A stretch of 36,466 nucleotides of DNA from Verrucomicrobiales bacterium (GTDB taxonomy: Bacteria; Verrucomicrobiota; Verrucomicrobiia; Limisphaerales; CAIMTB01), in assembly GCA_016795425.1 (NCBI GenBank), contig JAEUHG010000019.1:1-36466 (forward strand). Reading direction: 5' to 3'. Under the pieces are notes generated by a model. The model was not told the DNA's origin. It did no database searches and worked only from the letters and a program-made list of their open reading frames with translations. The number at the start of each line of letters is the position of its first letter. Position 1 is the first letter of the stretch. Of this stretch, positions 9,725 through 17,550 are shown piece after piece. The translations under genes and the position numbers were made by a program.

Positions 9725-9747
9725 TCGTTGTGGGGATCGGACAGCCC

Positions 9748-10449
9748 CTACTTGGACTCCACCAAAGTGCCGTCCATGAGTTCAAAGACCCGCCCCATGC
9801 CGCGGGCGAGTTCGAGCGAGTGCGTCACCAGGATGAGCGTGATGCCTTCCTCCCGATTCAGTTCGCGCAAAAGCGATCCCAACTCCCGCGCGGATTTCTG
9901 GTCCAAAGCCCCGGTCGGTTCGTCGGCCAGCACGAGTTTGGGCTGATTGATCAGTGCCCGCACGACGGCGGCCCGCTGCCGTTCGCCGCCCGACAATTGG
10001 CCCGGTCGATGGTCCAACCGGTGATCCAACCCCACCCGCTTCAATAAACGTTCCGCGCGCTCAGGCGCCCCCGATCGCGCCCGGGCATCCTCGGAGGCCA
10101 AACTCGGAACCAGCACATTCTCCAACACGGTCAGGTGCGGGAGCAGGTAGTGGAACTGGAAGACGAACCCGATCGACCGATTGCGCGTCCGGGCCAATTC
10201 ACGTTCATCCAATTGACTCAGATCCTGCCCGTCCAACATCAGGGTGCCGCGATCCGGCCGATCCAATGTCCCCAGAAGATTCAGCAACGTCGATTTCCCC
10301 GAACCCGATGGGCCCACGATCGACAGCACCTCTCCGCGCCGGACCTGAAGATGGACATCCCGCAGGATCGAAAGCGGGGCCCCAGCGTCGGACGCCAGGT
10401 AATCCTTGGCGACCCCTGTGATCTGGAGAAAAGCCTCGTCGCGCGACAT
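9748..10449 (-). CDS. LolD/MacB-type ABC transporter ATPase
   Basis: This ATPase of about 233 residues energises the FtsX-type permease encoded 23 bp downstream. All motifs are intact: Walker A GPSGSGKST, a Q-loop region FVFQFHYLLPHLTVLENV of the LolD type, signature LSGGERQRAAVVRAL, Walker B LVLADEPTGALD, and a switch histidine in LVTHS. I chose the ATG at 10449 because the conserved domain starts right after it (LQITGVAKDYL) and AAGG lies about 9 bases upstream. An in-frame GTG at 10518 would add 23 residues with no family match. The 101-bp gap to folD upstream leaves room for a separate promoter. Confidence 0.9.
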   Translation of the reverse strand: MSRDEAFLQITGVAKDYLASDAGAPLSILRDVHLQVRRGEVLSIVGPSGSGKSTLLNLLGTLDRPDRGTLMLDGQDLSQLDERELARTRNRSIGFVFQFHYLLPHLTVLENVLVPSLASEDARARSGAPERAERLLKRVGLDHRLDHRPGQLSGGERQRAAVVRALINQPKLVLADEPTGALDQKSARELGSLLRELNREEGITLILVTHSLELARGMGRVFELMDGTLVESK

Positions 10450-10550
10450 ACGGGTCAACCTTGTTGGAGAATGCCTGGGCGCAAGTCGAAGAACGAGCAG
10501 GATCTCCGCCACCGACACGACGCCACACCACCGGATGGACCGCGGTGTGA

Positions 10551-11438
10551 TCAGGCGACGCCCGTCTGCATCTCGGCGGCCTGAACGGTGTTCCGCATCA
10601 GCATGGCGATGGTCATCGGCCCCACCCCACCGGGATTGGGGGTGATTTTGCCGGCAATCGGCTGAACCGCCGCAAAATCGACATCCCCCACCAACCGATA
10701 CCCATTCTTGGCGGCGGCATCCGCCACGCGGTTCACCCCAACGTCGATCACCACCGCACCCGGCTTCACCATCGGCGCCTTGACGAACTCAGCGACGCCC
10801 ATCGCGGCAATCAGAATGTCCGCCCGCCGACAATGCTCCGCCACGTGGGCGGTCCGCGAATGACAGACGGTGACCGTGGCGTCGGCATGGCGCCCCTTCT
10901 GAATGAGAATCGACGCCATCGGCTTTCCCACGATATTGCCGCGCCCCAGAATCACCACCTCGGCACCCGCGATCCGGGTTCCCGATCGAATCAGCAATTC
11001 GTGCACGCCCCCAGGCGTGCAGGGAATAAAACCGCCCGGATCGCCCAGCATCAACTTCCCGACGTTGACGGGGTGGAATCCGTCGACGTCCTTGCGCGGG
11101 TCCACGGTGGCAAAAATTGTCGGAGCATCCATGGAACCCGGCAACGGCGCTTGCACCAGGATGCCGTGAACCGAGGGGTCCTGGTTAAGCTCGCGAATCA
11201 ACGACGACAACTCCTCCTTGGAAGTCGACTCGGGCAAGACTCGAGTGGTCGATCGGAGCCCCAACTGCCCGCTGGTGCGCTCCTTCATGCCGACGTAGAC
11301 CCTCGACGCCGGATCTTCGCCGACCCGTATGAAGACGATGTGCGGCTGGATTCCGCGACGCGCCAAGTCCGCGACTCGCCCCCGCGTTTCCTCGTTGAGT
11401 TGGGCCGCAACCGCGCGCCCGTCGATCAGGTTGTCCAT
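10551..11438 (-). CDS. folD: Bifunctional methylenetetrahydrofolate dehydrogenase/cyclohydrolase FolD
   Basis: FolD interconverts 5,10-methylene-, methenyl- and 10-formyl-tetrahydrofolate in the cytoplasm, feeding purine and initiator-tRNA formylation. The 295-residue length is usual. The catalytic region YVGMK gives Tyr48 and Lys52. GILVQAPLP, the KDVDGFHPVNVGKL loop, PCTPGGVHELL, the NADP-binding GRGNIVGKP and VIDVGVNR are all present. The C-terminal signature reads TPNPGGVGPMT, with Asn where Val is usual. The gene follows the SH3-domain gene by 16 bp, so it is probably part of the rluB-type/SH3/folD transcript. Confidence 0.96.
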   Translation of the reverse strand: MDNLIDGRAVAAQLNEETRGRVADLARRGIQPHIVFIRVGEDPASRVYVGMKERTSGQLGLRSTTRVLPESTSKEELSSLIRELNQDPSVHGILVQAPLPGSMDAPTIFATVDPRKDVDGFHPVNVGKLMLGDPGGFIPCTPGGVHELLIRSGTRIAGAEVVILGRGNIVGKPMASILIQKGRHADATVTVCHSRTAHVAEHCRRADILIAAMGVAEFVKAPMVKPGAVVIDVGVNRVADAAAKNGYRLVGDVDFAAVQPIAGKITPNPGGVGPMTIAMLMRNTVQAAEMQTGVA

Positions 11439-11454
11439 CCGTGGATCACGTGAG

Positions 11455-12651
11455 TTAGCGAACCGCCTCGATGTTCTCGACGTCCAGCAACGGAATGCCG
11501 CGCCACAGGTGCCGTTGATCGAGGTACTCCCGGCCGGTAATCCAAACCACCTTGCCCCAGTAATCTCGCCAATGAATTGGCAGGGATCGGGTCGTGAAGA
11601 GAAAATTGATGGTCTTGCCTGAATCCCGCGATTTCAGCGCGAAATGGGTGGGGGCTTTGAGGTTGGATGGCCGAATCACCACCCCTTCCCGCCGCACCCG
11701 GCGTCCCTGGTCTTCGGCCGGCTCCTGGGAGGTTGCCACCAACTCCTCGGCGGGCGCCGCCGACACCGCGGCGGCAGGTTCATCCTGGGTAAGGGTGGCG
11801 GCCGGAATTGCTGCGGGAACCGAGGTCGCCGATGCGGCAACAGACGGTGACGCGGGAGGAGCCGTCGCGGGTTCGGGCTTCGCAGTGGTCGCCGGAACCG
11901 ACGTACCCACCGGTTCCTGCTTCGGCGGCGGCGGCGGGCTGGAAGCGGCGGGCCGGGTAGGCGCGGCAACCAATGTGGGCGGCGGCACAGTGGCGGAATC
12001 TCGACGCGCTGACGCACCCTCGGACGGTGGTAATCCGACTGCCGGCGCGTTGGTTGTCGCCTTGGGCGGGGCGCCGGGAGGCAACGCCGGGGCCGAAGGC
12101 GCATTCGTGGCCGCCAAGGTGGGCGTAGCGGCGGTGGCAGGCGGAACCACGGGAGCCGCGGCACCGGCCGCATCGAAGGCGACCCAGGTGCCCGGTACGA
12201 AACCAAAAGCACCCGCCGGTGCGGCCACCTGCAGCCAACCGTCGCGGATATCCCCCAAAAGATGCAGTTGGGTTCCCCGCTTCACTCGTGCCACCGACGC
12301 GTGATCGTAACTCGGGCCTGCGCGGACATTCAGCACATCCGCCCTGACGGTCTTGGTCTCGCCATCGACGTACTCGGCGCTGACCCAGAGCGGCGACGTC
12401 TCCGGCAGTTCGATCTTATACCAGGTGGCGGGTTCGTCCGGTGCCGGTTTGGAAAGCACATTTGTCCCCACCACCCGAATTTCCTCGCCGCGCGTCAACT
12501 GGGTGATGATCTCCCCGACATACCCGGGTCGGGACCGGACATTGACGCGATCCGCCTTCGAGTAAGCCAGGGTGGCGGCCGTTGCGCTGCCGATCGAAAC
12601 CAGGCACAGGAGGGCCCCCCCAGCCCAGACCTGACTCAGACGGATATTCAT
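11455..12651 (-). CDS. Exported SH3-domain protein with Pro/Ala-rich linker
   Basis: This 398-residue protein has a signal peptide (about 1-26, ending SATAA). Two bacterial SH3 domains follow: about 28-95 (ADRVNVRSRPGYVGEIITQLTRGEEIRVV) and about 98-155 (ADVLNVRAGPSYDHASVARVKRGTQLHLL). Next is a low-complexity Ala/Pro/Thr linker of about 150 residues. A compact C-terminal domain of about 75 residues closes it (REGVVIRPSNLKAPTHFAL, then YWGKVVWITGREYL and RGIPLLDVENIEAV), possibly OB-like. SH3 domains of this kind often bind cell-wall peptides, so a periplasmic wall-associated role is plausible but unproven. Its start overlaps the stop of the pseudouridine synthase gene by 4 bp. Confidence 0.85.
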   Translation of the reverse strand: MNIRLSQVWAGGALLCLVSIGSATAATLAYSKADRVNVRSRPGYVGEIITQLTRGEEIRVVGTNVLSKPAPDEPATWYKIELPETSPLWVSAEYVDGETKTVRADVLNVRAGPSYDHASVARVKRGTQLHLLGDIRDGWLQVAAPAGAFGFVPGTWVAFDAAGAAAPVVPPATAATPTLAATNAPSAPALPPGAPPKATTNAPAVGLPPSEGASARRDSATVPPPTLVAAPTRPAASSPPPPPKQEPVGTSVPATTAKPEPATAPPASPSVAASATSVPAAIPAATLTQDEPAAAVSAAPAEELVATSQEPAEDQGRRVRREGVVIRPSNLKAPTHFALKSRDSGKTINFLFTTRSLPIHWRDYWGKVVWITGREYLDQRHLWRGIPLLDVENIEAVR

Positions 12652-14336
12652 GCCGGGTTGAGTAGAGTTTTCAGCTCCCCGGGTGTCAACGTCCGCCAGC
12701 GTCCCGCCCGCAACTCTCCCAACTTGATGGAACCAATCTGCTTCCGCACCAACCGGATCACCTCATGCCCCTCCGACGCGAAGAGCCGCCGCACTTCGTG
12801 ATACCGGCCTTCGGCCAGTTCCAATTCCACCAGCGTCTCCCCCCGCGTTTGGTCCAGGATCCGGCCATCGACAATCCGCAACACTTCCTCCTCCGACCAC
12901 ACGCCTTTGCGAAAACGTTCCAATGCGCCGGGATTCACTTCGCCACGCACCGTGACCTCGTAGCGCTTGTGCACTCCGAACCGCGGGTGGGTCAGCTTGA
13001 GACAGAACTCGCCGTCGTTGGTCAAAAACAACAGCCCCTCGCTCTCCCGATCCAGTCGACCCACCGGGTAAAGATGTGACCACTCGGCGGGCAGCAACTC
13101 ACCTACCAACCGATCCGCGTGCGCATCCTGTCGACTGCAGGTGTACCCACGCGGTTTGTGCAGGGCGACATAGAGTTTCCGTTGGGGCTTCACGGGCCGG
13201 CCATCCACTACGATGTGGTCCTGCACCGGATCCACCCGAACCCCAAGTTCCGTGGCCACCACCCCGTTGATGGTCACTCGTCCTTCTCGAATAACCGCCT
13301 CGCTCGCCCGCCTGGAGGCGACTCCCGAATCTGCCAAAAACTTTTGCAGCCGGACTCCGCGATTCACTATCGGGGTTTCCGAGGCCCCGATGGATTCGCC
13401 GAGCGCACCTTCCGGAACCTCACCGGTCGCCGACGGCTGGGGTTCCGATCGATTCAACGCCGGTCCAATCGGCCCGGCGGCTGCCCGCGGTGCAGGTCGC
13501 GGGAACGGCTTCCGCCCAAAATCCCGTTTCGGCTTCTTCCATGCCGGCCGGCCGAAAGCTGCACCTTCACGCGGGGCGCTGGAATCACCCGATTCTCCGC
13601 GGGGTCCGGGGGAACGATCGTCGCCCGGACCCGCCGCCCGCCCCATTTCTCCGCGAGGCCTCATGCCTTTCCGTCGCACACCGCGGGGATCCTTCTTCCA
13701 GGGCATGGGAGCCCCCGCCCAAAAGGGCTTCTTTACGGCCGCTTCCCCGGGTCGCTCAGTCCGCTCGGCGGGTTGCGGCCGTTCGGTTCGCATGGGCCGC
13801 TCGTCCGAAATCGGGGGCCCGCTCCGCATGGGCCGGTCGCTCCGCATGGGCCGGTCGCTCCGCATGGGCCGGTCGCTCCACATGGGCCGGTCGCTCCGCA
13901 GGGGTGGGCGCTCGCTCCGCCACGGCCGATCCGGTCGCAAGGGTCGATCGGCCTGAATCGGCCGTTCCGTCCCCTCCGGACGCATCGGGCGCTCCGGCCG
14001 TAGGGGGCGACCGGCTCGCAACGGACGCTCCGGTCCTTGAAATCGCCGGGGGCCCGCTGGACGCCGGTCGGTCGGCTCCGCTCCTGGTCGACCCCAAGGT
14101 CGTGCCCCGGAGCCGGACTTCCAGCCGCCCGGGCGCTGCGGCCCAGCATCGGATCGAACGTCAGGACCCCACCGAAAGGTGTCGGGATCACGGCTTCCCT
14201 GGTAGGCACGGTGGGTTCTTGGGCCCGAAGAGCGCTCCTCGTCCCGTCGACGAAAGGGTGGCCGGGGGCGCCGGGACTCGGAACCGCGGGCGTCAAAGCT
14301 CGCGGGACCACGGTTGGGCCGGATTGGTTTTCTCAT
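12648..14336 (-). CDS. RsuA/RluB-family rRNA pseudouridine synthase with long basic N-terminal extension
   Basis: The enzyme isomerises a specific uridine to pseudouridine, probably in 23S rRNA (RluB-like), but the target cannot be fixed from sequence. From the ATG at 14336 it is 562 residues, about twice the usual length. The catalytic part begins near residue 320 with an S4 RNA-binding domain (VRLQKFLADSGVASRRASEAVI). It continues with HKPRGYTCS and the active-site PVGRLDRESEGLLFLTNDGE, whose Asp is near residue 428. Residues 1-310 are a low-complexity, strongly basic Arg/Pro/Gly tract with hexapeptide repeats of the type SDRPMR, likely a disordered RNA-binding tail. An upstream in-frame ATG at 14429 would run through a hairpin and is less likely. 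No clear Shine-Dalgarno is seen. The stop overlaps the SH3-protein start. Confidence 0.88.
   Translation of the reverse strand: MRKPIRPNRGPASFDARGSESRRPRPPFRRRDEERSSGPRTHRAYQGSRDPDTFRWGPDVRSDAGPQRPGGWKSGSGARPWGRPGAEPTDRRPAGPRRFQGPERPLRAGRPLRPERPMRPEGTERPIQADRPLRPDRPWRSERPPLRSDRPMWSDRPMRSDRPMRSDRPMRSGPPISDERPMRTERPQPAERTERPGEAAVKKPFWAGAPMPWKKDPRGVRRKGMRPRGEMGRAAGPGDDRSPGPRGESGDSSAPREGAAFGRPAWKKPKRDFGRKPFPRPAPRAAAGPIGPALNRSEPQPSATGEVPEGALGESIGASETPIVNRGVRLQKFLADSGVASRRASEAVIREGRVTINGVVATELGVRVDPVQDHIVVDGRPVKPQRKLYVALHKPRGYTCSRQDAHADRLVGELLPAEWSHLYPVGRLDRESEGLLFLTNDGEFCLKLTHPRFGVHKRYEVTVRGEVNPGALERFRKGVWSEEEVLRIVDGRILDQTRGETLVELELAEGRYHEVRRLFASEGHEVIRLVRKQIGSIKLGELRAGRWRTLTPGELKTLLNPA
13821..13906. 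repeat. 18-bp tandem repeat inside the pseudouridine synthase gene
   Basis: Units that begin GCTCCGCATGGGCCGGTC start at 13821, 13839, 13857, 13875 and 13893, an exact 18-bp period. The fourth has one base change and the fifth is degenerate. Read on the minus strand the array encodes repeated SDRPMR hexapeptides in the N-terminal extension. More diverged relatives lie on both sides. The period is a multiple of three, so changes in copy number would keep the reading frame. Confidence 0.93.
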
Positions 14337-14401
14337 GCGTGCAAAAACGAAGGCGCGCCATGCGGCTCGGGCCGCCGGCGCGCTCGCGAAATGAAGCTGA
14401 A

Positions 14402-14424
14402 GACCTAGCCGCCCAGGCGGCAGG
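14402..14424 (-). terminator. Hairpin after the small basic protein gene, possible terminator
   Basis: A stem of ten pairs with one bulged A forms from ACCT-A-GCCGCC (14402-14412) and GGCGGCAGGT (14415-14424) with a two-base loop. On the minus strand it starts 19 bases after the stop codon at 14443. The bases after it on that strand (CTTCAGCTTCATTT) are T-rich but not a true T-run, so termination is possible but not certain. Confidence 0.45.
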
Positions 14425-14442
14425 TTCAAACTCGACCCCTGG

Positions 14443-14598
14443 TTACTCCGCGGGCTTGGTCTTACGCAGACCGGTCACCCGGTCTCCGTCTTTCCATTGG
14501 CCCCGTTTCTTCAGGAGCTCGACGCGCTCGTAGCGCTTCAGAACATTGCGCTTGGCACCCAAGGTGGACGCCGCGCGGAGACTCCGATGCTGTGACAT
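14443..14598 (-). CDS. Small basic protein of the Verrucomicrobia/Chlamydiae family
   Basis: The 51-residue product starts MSQHRSLRAASTLGAKRNVL and continues KRYERVELLKKRGQWKDGDRV, with TGLRKTKPAE at the end. I recognise this as the short, highly conserved, strongly basic protein found in Verrucomicrobia and Chlamydiae (TIGR04137, as I remember it), thought to be linked to the ribosome or rRNA. The ATG at 14598 is chosen because family members start MSQH; longer in-frame starts (14679, 14661) add unrelated residues. The ribosome-binding signal is weak. A rRNA-modifying enzyme gene lies just downstream on the same strand, which fits a translation-related role. Confidence 0.82.
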   Translation of the reverse strand: MSQHRSLRAASTLGAKRNVLKRYERVELLKKRGQWKDGDRVTGLRKTKPAE

Positions 14599-15097
14599 AA
14601 ACTCGCGAAAATGGATGTTGCCGCTTCTGGACCGCCCCGAAGCGGACGGGTTTTTTAGCATGGGTACAGGAACCGGCAACAGGATATTTTTGGGGACCCA
14701 CGGCGGCGTTCCTCCTCCTTTCGTGCCTCGGCAGTGCCGATGAATGTATCGCGGTCAGAAGGCGAGCCCGTCTCCCACATTAGTTGAACAGGTGATGCGC
14801 CACGGGTGCATCTCCGAGCTGTCGGGGCGATTTCCGTTGAAATAGCGGGAGAGGACTCCCGCACTCCACGACGACCAGCGTTGGCCTGGCCCCAGGGTGC
14901 GGACGGGCGCGAGGCGTCGTGGACTGCGGCAGTCCCCTGCCGCTTTCCCAGCACGGCGATTCCCGGCCGGAACGGTGCTGCCGCCGACTCGACAACCCGG
15001 AGATGCGCCCATGCGCCACCCTCACGGCAAATAGAACTTGCGGCACCGCGGGCCGCGGGGGTCGAATCGCACGATCCCCGAACCCGAACCCGCCCGC
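14599..15097. other. Intergenic gap of about 500 bp holding a REPIN-like element
   Basis: No convincing gene lies between the minus-strand small basic protein and the plus-strand gene at 15098. The main content is the inverted hairpin pair at 14830-14955. A short CCGC/GCGG hairpin followed by TTTTTT is visible on the plus strand near 14625-14657, but no plus-strand gene precedes it. Confidence 0.6.
14830..14955. repeat. REPIN-like pair of inverted palindromic repeats
   Basis: Two related hairpins face each other. The left is GCGGGAG-AGGA-CTCCCGC (14845-14862). The right is GCGGCAG-TCCC-CTGCCGC (14926-14943). Each is a perfect 7-bp stem with a 4-base loop, and the arms differ by paired compensating changes. 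They are flanked on the inner side by a perfect 9-bp inverted repeat, TCCACGACG (14865-14873) and CGTCGTGGA (14915-14923). Similarity continues outward for about 12 bases (CGCTTTCCCAGCACGG against the reverse complement CGCTATTTCAACGG). This is the layout of a REPIN, two REP sequences in opposite orientation. Confidence 0.75.
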
Positions 15098-15538
15098 ATG
15101 AAGATCCCGCGCTACCTTCTGGTTGGCATCGCGCTCGCAGCAGTCGGACTGATCGCGTTGATCTTCTTGTCACTGACCAACTCGAAACGCCCGGAAAAGA
15201 CCTCCGAAACACTCCGCACCGCTTCCGATCTCCTAGCCGTCCAACAAGCCATGGGTCGCGATCATTTGTCCGGCTTCCTGCCCGGGAATCACGCGCGCCT
15301 GCCGGATCGACTACGCCGGAAGAAATTCACCTCGGTGAGCATCATGCCGAGCCTGATCATCGGGTCCCATTCCATCTCGGTCGGCGGCTTTAAAGTCGGC
15401 ACCCATTTGGTTCTCCTTAAGGACGGCCCGTCCAACAGCTGGACGGTCTCCCAGGATGTGCAACTGGGCAGCCGGTCGTGGAAGACTCCGGTCGGCACCT
15501 TGAAGGATGCGGAGGCCGAGGTTCGCGTTCCGAATTGA
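15098..15538 (+). CDS. Small membrane-anchored protein of unknown function
   Basis: I do not recognise this 146-residue protein. It starts MKIPRYLLVGIALAAVGLIA, with one hydrophobic helix at about 6-27 that is either an uncleaved signal anchor or a signal peptide. The rest is soluble, with a Lys/Arg-rich middle and beta-like stretches (SVSIMPSLIIGSHSISVGGF, THLVLLKDG). The ATG at 15098 is preferred over an in-frame ATG at 15038 because the hydrophobic helix then sits at the N-terminus. No clear Shine-Dalgarno. It is the first plus-strand gene after the REPIN-like element, and an SDR gene follows 74 bp downstream. Confidence 0.65.
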   Translation: MKIPRYLLVGIALAAVGLIALIFLSLTNSKRPEKTSETLRTASDLLAVQQAMGRDHLSGFLPGNHARLPDRLRRKKFTSVSIMPSLIIGSHSISVGGFKVGTHLVLLKDGPSNSWTVSQDVQLGSRSWKTPVGTLKDAEAEVRVPN

Positions 15539-15612
15539 CCCACACTGCCGTCCAAGACCGTCAAAACCGCCGGGGTGAGGTGGCTTTGAAAGCAGTCGAA
15601 ACACTCGATTGG

Positions 15613-16380
15613 ATGAATTCACTCGCGAATAAAGTCGCCCTCGTAACCGGAGTGACACGCCGCCAGGGCATTGGCGCCGCCGTCGCGTTGGGCCTGGCAA
15701 AGGCGGGCGCGGACGTTTACACGGCGTTCTATCGACCCTACGACCGCCAGCGGCCGTGGGGCATCGAAGACACCGAACCCGAGCAGATCTTGGAAGCGTT
15801 GCGGCAGACCGGGGTCCACGCGGATGGGGCCGAGGTCGATCTGGCGCATCCGGACGGACCCCACACCCTGTTCACCCGGGCGCGGGAGCGGTTCGGACCC
15901 ATCGATATCCTGGTCAATAACGCGGCCTACTCAACGCCGACCCGTGTCGAGCTGATGACCGCGGAGGAACTCGACCGACACTATGCCGTCAACCTGCGGG
16001 CGGTTCTGCTCTTGTGCCGGGAATTCATCGACAATCACACCCCGGGAGGCGCGGGGCGGATCATCAACCTCACGTCGGGGCAAGGGCTGACTCCCATGCC
16101 CGACGAGTTGGCCTATGCCGCCACGAAGGGCGGAGTCGACGCGCTCACTCTGAGCGTGAGCGCCGCGGTCGCAGGGCGCAGGATTACCGTGAACGCTGTC
16201 GATCCCGGTCCCACGGACACGGGGTGGATTCTGGACGAGCAGCGCCCCGCGCTACTCGCGGCGGCGCCCACGGGGCGACTGGGGACCCCCGAGGATGCAG
16301 CGCGACTGGTGGTCTTCCTGGCGTCGGACGCCGCGGAGTGGATCACCGGGCAGATTATCCGGGCGCGAGGGGGTTACTGA
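15613..16380 (+). CDS. Short-chain dehydrogenase/reductase (SDR)
   Basis: This 255-residue NAD(P)-dependent oxidoreductase has the Rossmann motif as TGVTRRQGIG near the N-terminus, a slightly extended form of TGxxxGxG seen in a subgroup of 3-oxoacyl-reductase-like SDRs. It also has the NNAA motif, the catalytic Ser in NLTSGQG, and YAATK (the YxxxK pair). The C-terminus DAAEWITGQIIRARGGY is the usual tetramer-interface end. The substrate is unknown. The ATG at 15613 places the Rossmann strand at residue 8; an in-frame GTG about 33 bases upstream has a better GAGG-like signal and cannot be ruled out. Confidence 0.9.
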   Translation: MNSLANKVALVTGVTRRQGIGAAVALGLAKAGADVYTAFYRPYDRQRPWGIEDTEPEQILEALRQTGVHADGAEVDLAHPDGPHTLFTRARERFGPIDILVNNAAYSTPTRVELMTAEELDRHYAVNLRAVLLLCREFIDNHTPGGAGRIINLTSGQGLTPMPDELAYAATKGGVDALTLSVSAAVAGRRITVNAVDPGPTDTGWILDEQRPALLAAAPTGRLGTPEDAARLVVFLASDAAEWITGQIIRARGGY

Positions 16381-16474
16381 CACTGTCTTCCCCGGGTGGC
16401 TGCATCGAGCCGGGAATCCACTCCACGAGTTAGGCTTTCGGTGGGAGCAGTAAATCCTCCATGATGGGGCACGG

Positions 16475-16951
16475 ATGCCGCCGGAAACTCCAATACCTGG
16501 GAACGTCGCCCACGCCATTCAACTTGCGCTGACACCGGTGTTCCTCCTCACCGGCATCGCCGGACTGCTCAACGTCATGGCGTCGCGCCTGGGACGCATC
16601 ATCGATCGAAGGCGGCACCTGACCGAATCCACCGACCTCGGCCGCCTGTCCAAGGAACATATCGCCATGGAATTGCATCGACTGGCGCGACGCCGGCACT
16701 TTGCCAACGCGGCCATCACCGCCTGCACGGTGTCGGCGTTGTTGGTGTGCGTCGTGATTGCCATGCTGTTTATGGAAGTCCTGTTCGACCTTCCCATGAC
16801 CTGGCTGGAAGGCGTGCTTTTCACCGGGGCCACCGTGGCCTTGGTCCTCGGGTTGACATTGTTCCTCCGGGAAATTCACCTGGCGGCGCGCAATGTTTGG
16901 AGTGAGCCCGCGCCGCCCGTCGGCGCCGTCGACCGCCCTCCCTCAGGTTGA
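16475..16951 (+). CDS. DUF2721 family membrane protein
   Basis: This 158-residue protein has three hydrophobic helices, at about 14-34, 78-108 and 112-130. Between the first two is a charged cytoplasmic segment with the family-like ASRLGRIIDRRRHL motif. Layout and length match DUF2721 inner-membrane proteins, whose function is not known. The gene stands alone, 94 bp after the SDR gene and convergent with the small membrane protein gene at 17117. Confidence 0.78.
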   Translation: MPPETPIPGNVAHAIQLALTPVFLLTGIAGLLNVMASRLGRIIDRRRHLTESTDLGRLSKEHIAMELHRLARRRHFANAAITACTVSALLVCVVIAMLFMEVLFDLPMTWLEGVLFTGATVALVLGLTLFLREIHLAARNVWSEPAPPVGAVDRPPSG

Positions 16952-17116
16952 CACTCACGCCAAGGGTACCGGAAACCCGCTCGCATCCGTGAAGATTTCC
17001 GGCGATTACCGCGGCAAAATCATGCTCGAGGCGGCGAGACATGTGGCGATCCCTCGAGCGATCGGACGTCCGCGCGGCGGTGAAACCCCTGATGTCCCGC
17101 CGCGACCGGCAGGCGC

Positions 17117-17461
17117 CTACCGGAAATCGAGTCTGTAGTTGCCGAGAGAACAGCCGAGCCCGGACATGCTTACCACCGCCACCGTCATGATGCCGCAGAA
17201 GAGGAGGCTCAGGAGCGCTTTCGATGTCGACGTCTTTCCCAATCGGCAGCCCACCATCACCCCGGCGGTGATTCCGCCCACCGCACCTCCCAGGAACATG
17301 ATTGCCGGTGCCGCCGCGCCTCGATGATCCATCCAGGCCGCCAATCCCGTGAGCGTGGGCGGGCCAAACACCGCCGCCAGGAAGAGAGGCCACAAAAACG
17401 GCGCGCGGGCCGGCGGGACAGGCATCGCAGGTTCGGTTTCCGGCGGAAGGGGTGGGTTCAT
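17117..17461 (-). CDS. Small multi-helix membrane protein, unknown
   Basis: This 114-residue protein starts MNPPLPPETEPAMPVPPARA. It has three likely membrane helices: WPLFLAAVFGPPTLTGLAAW, AAPAIMFLGGAVGGITAGVM and ALLSLLFCGIMTVAVVSMSG. I do not recognise the family. The ATG at 17461 is chosen because GGAG lies 7 bases upstream; an in-frame start at 17497 lacks this. It is transcribed in the same direction as rtcR, which ends 89 bp upstream of it, but nothing else links them. Confidence 0.65.
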   Translation of the reverse strand: MNPPLPPETEPAMPVPPARAPFLWPLFLAAVFGPPTLTGLAAWMDHRGAAAPAIMFLGGAVGGITAGVMVGCRLGKTSTSKALLSLLFCGIMTVAVVSMSGLGCSLGNYRLDFR

Positions 17462-17550
17462 GGAGTTTCTCCGCAGTGGGTGGCCTGACGATTGCAATGA
17501 CCCGATCCAGACTCAAGAGATTGGAAGCGCCGATTCCCCAGCGCCAGGCT

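Noticed and set aside
14625..14657. Plus-strand terminator (CCGC/GCGG hairpin then TTTTTT)
   Set aside because: The stem is only 4 bp and no plus-strand gene ends upstream.
14655..15212. A 185-codon minus-strand frame over the REPIN-like region
   Set aside because: Its sequence is explained by translation through the inverted repeats; no start signal or family.
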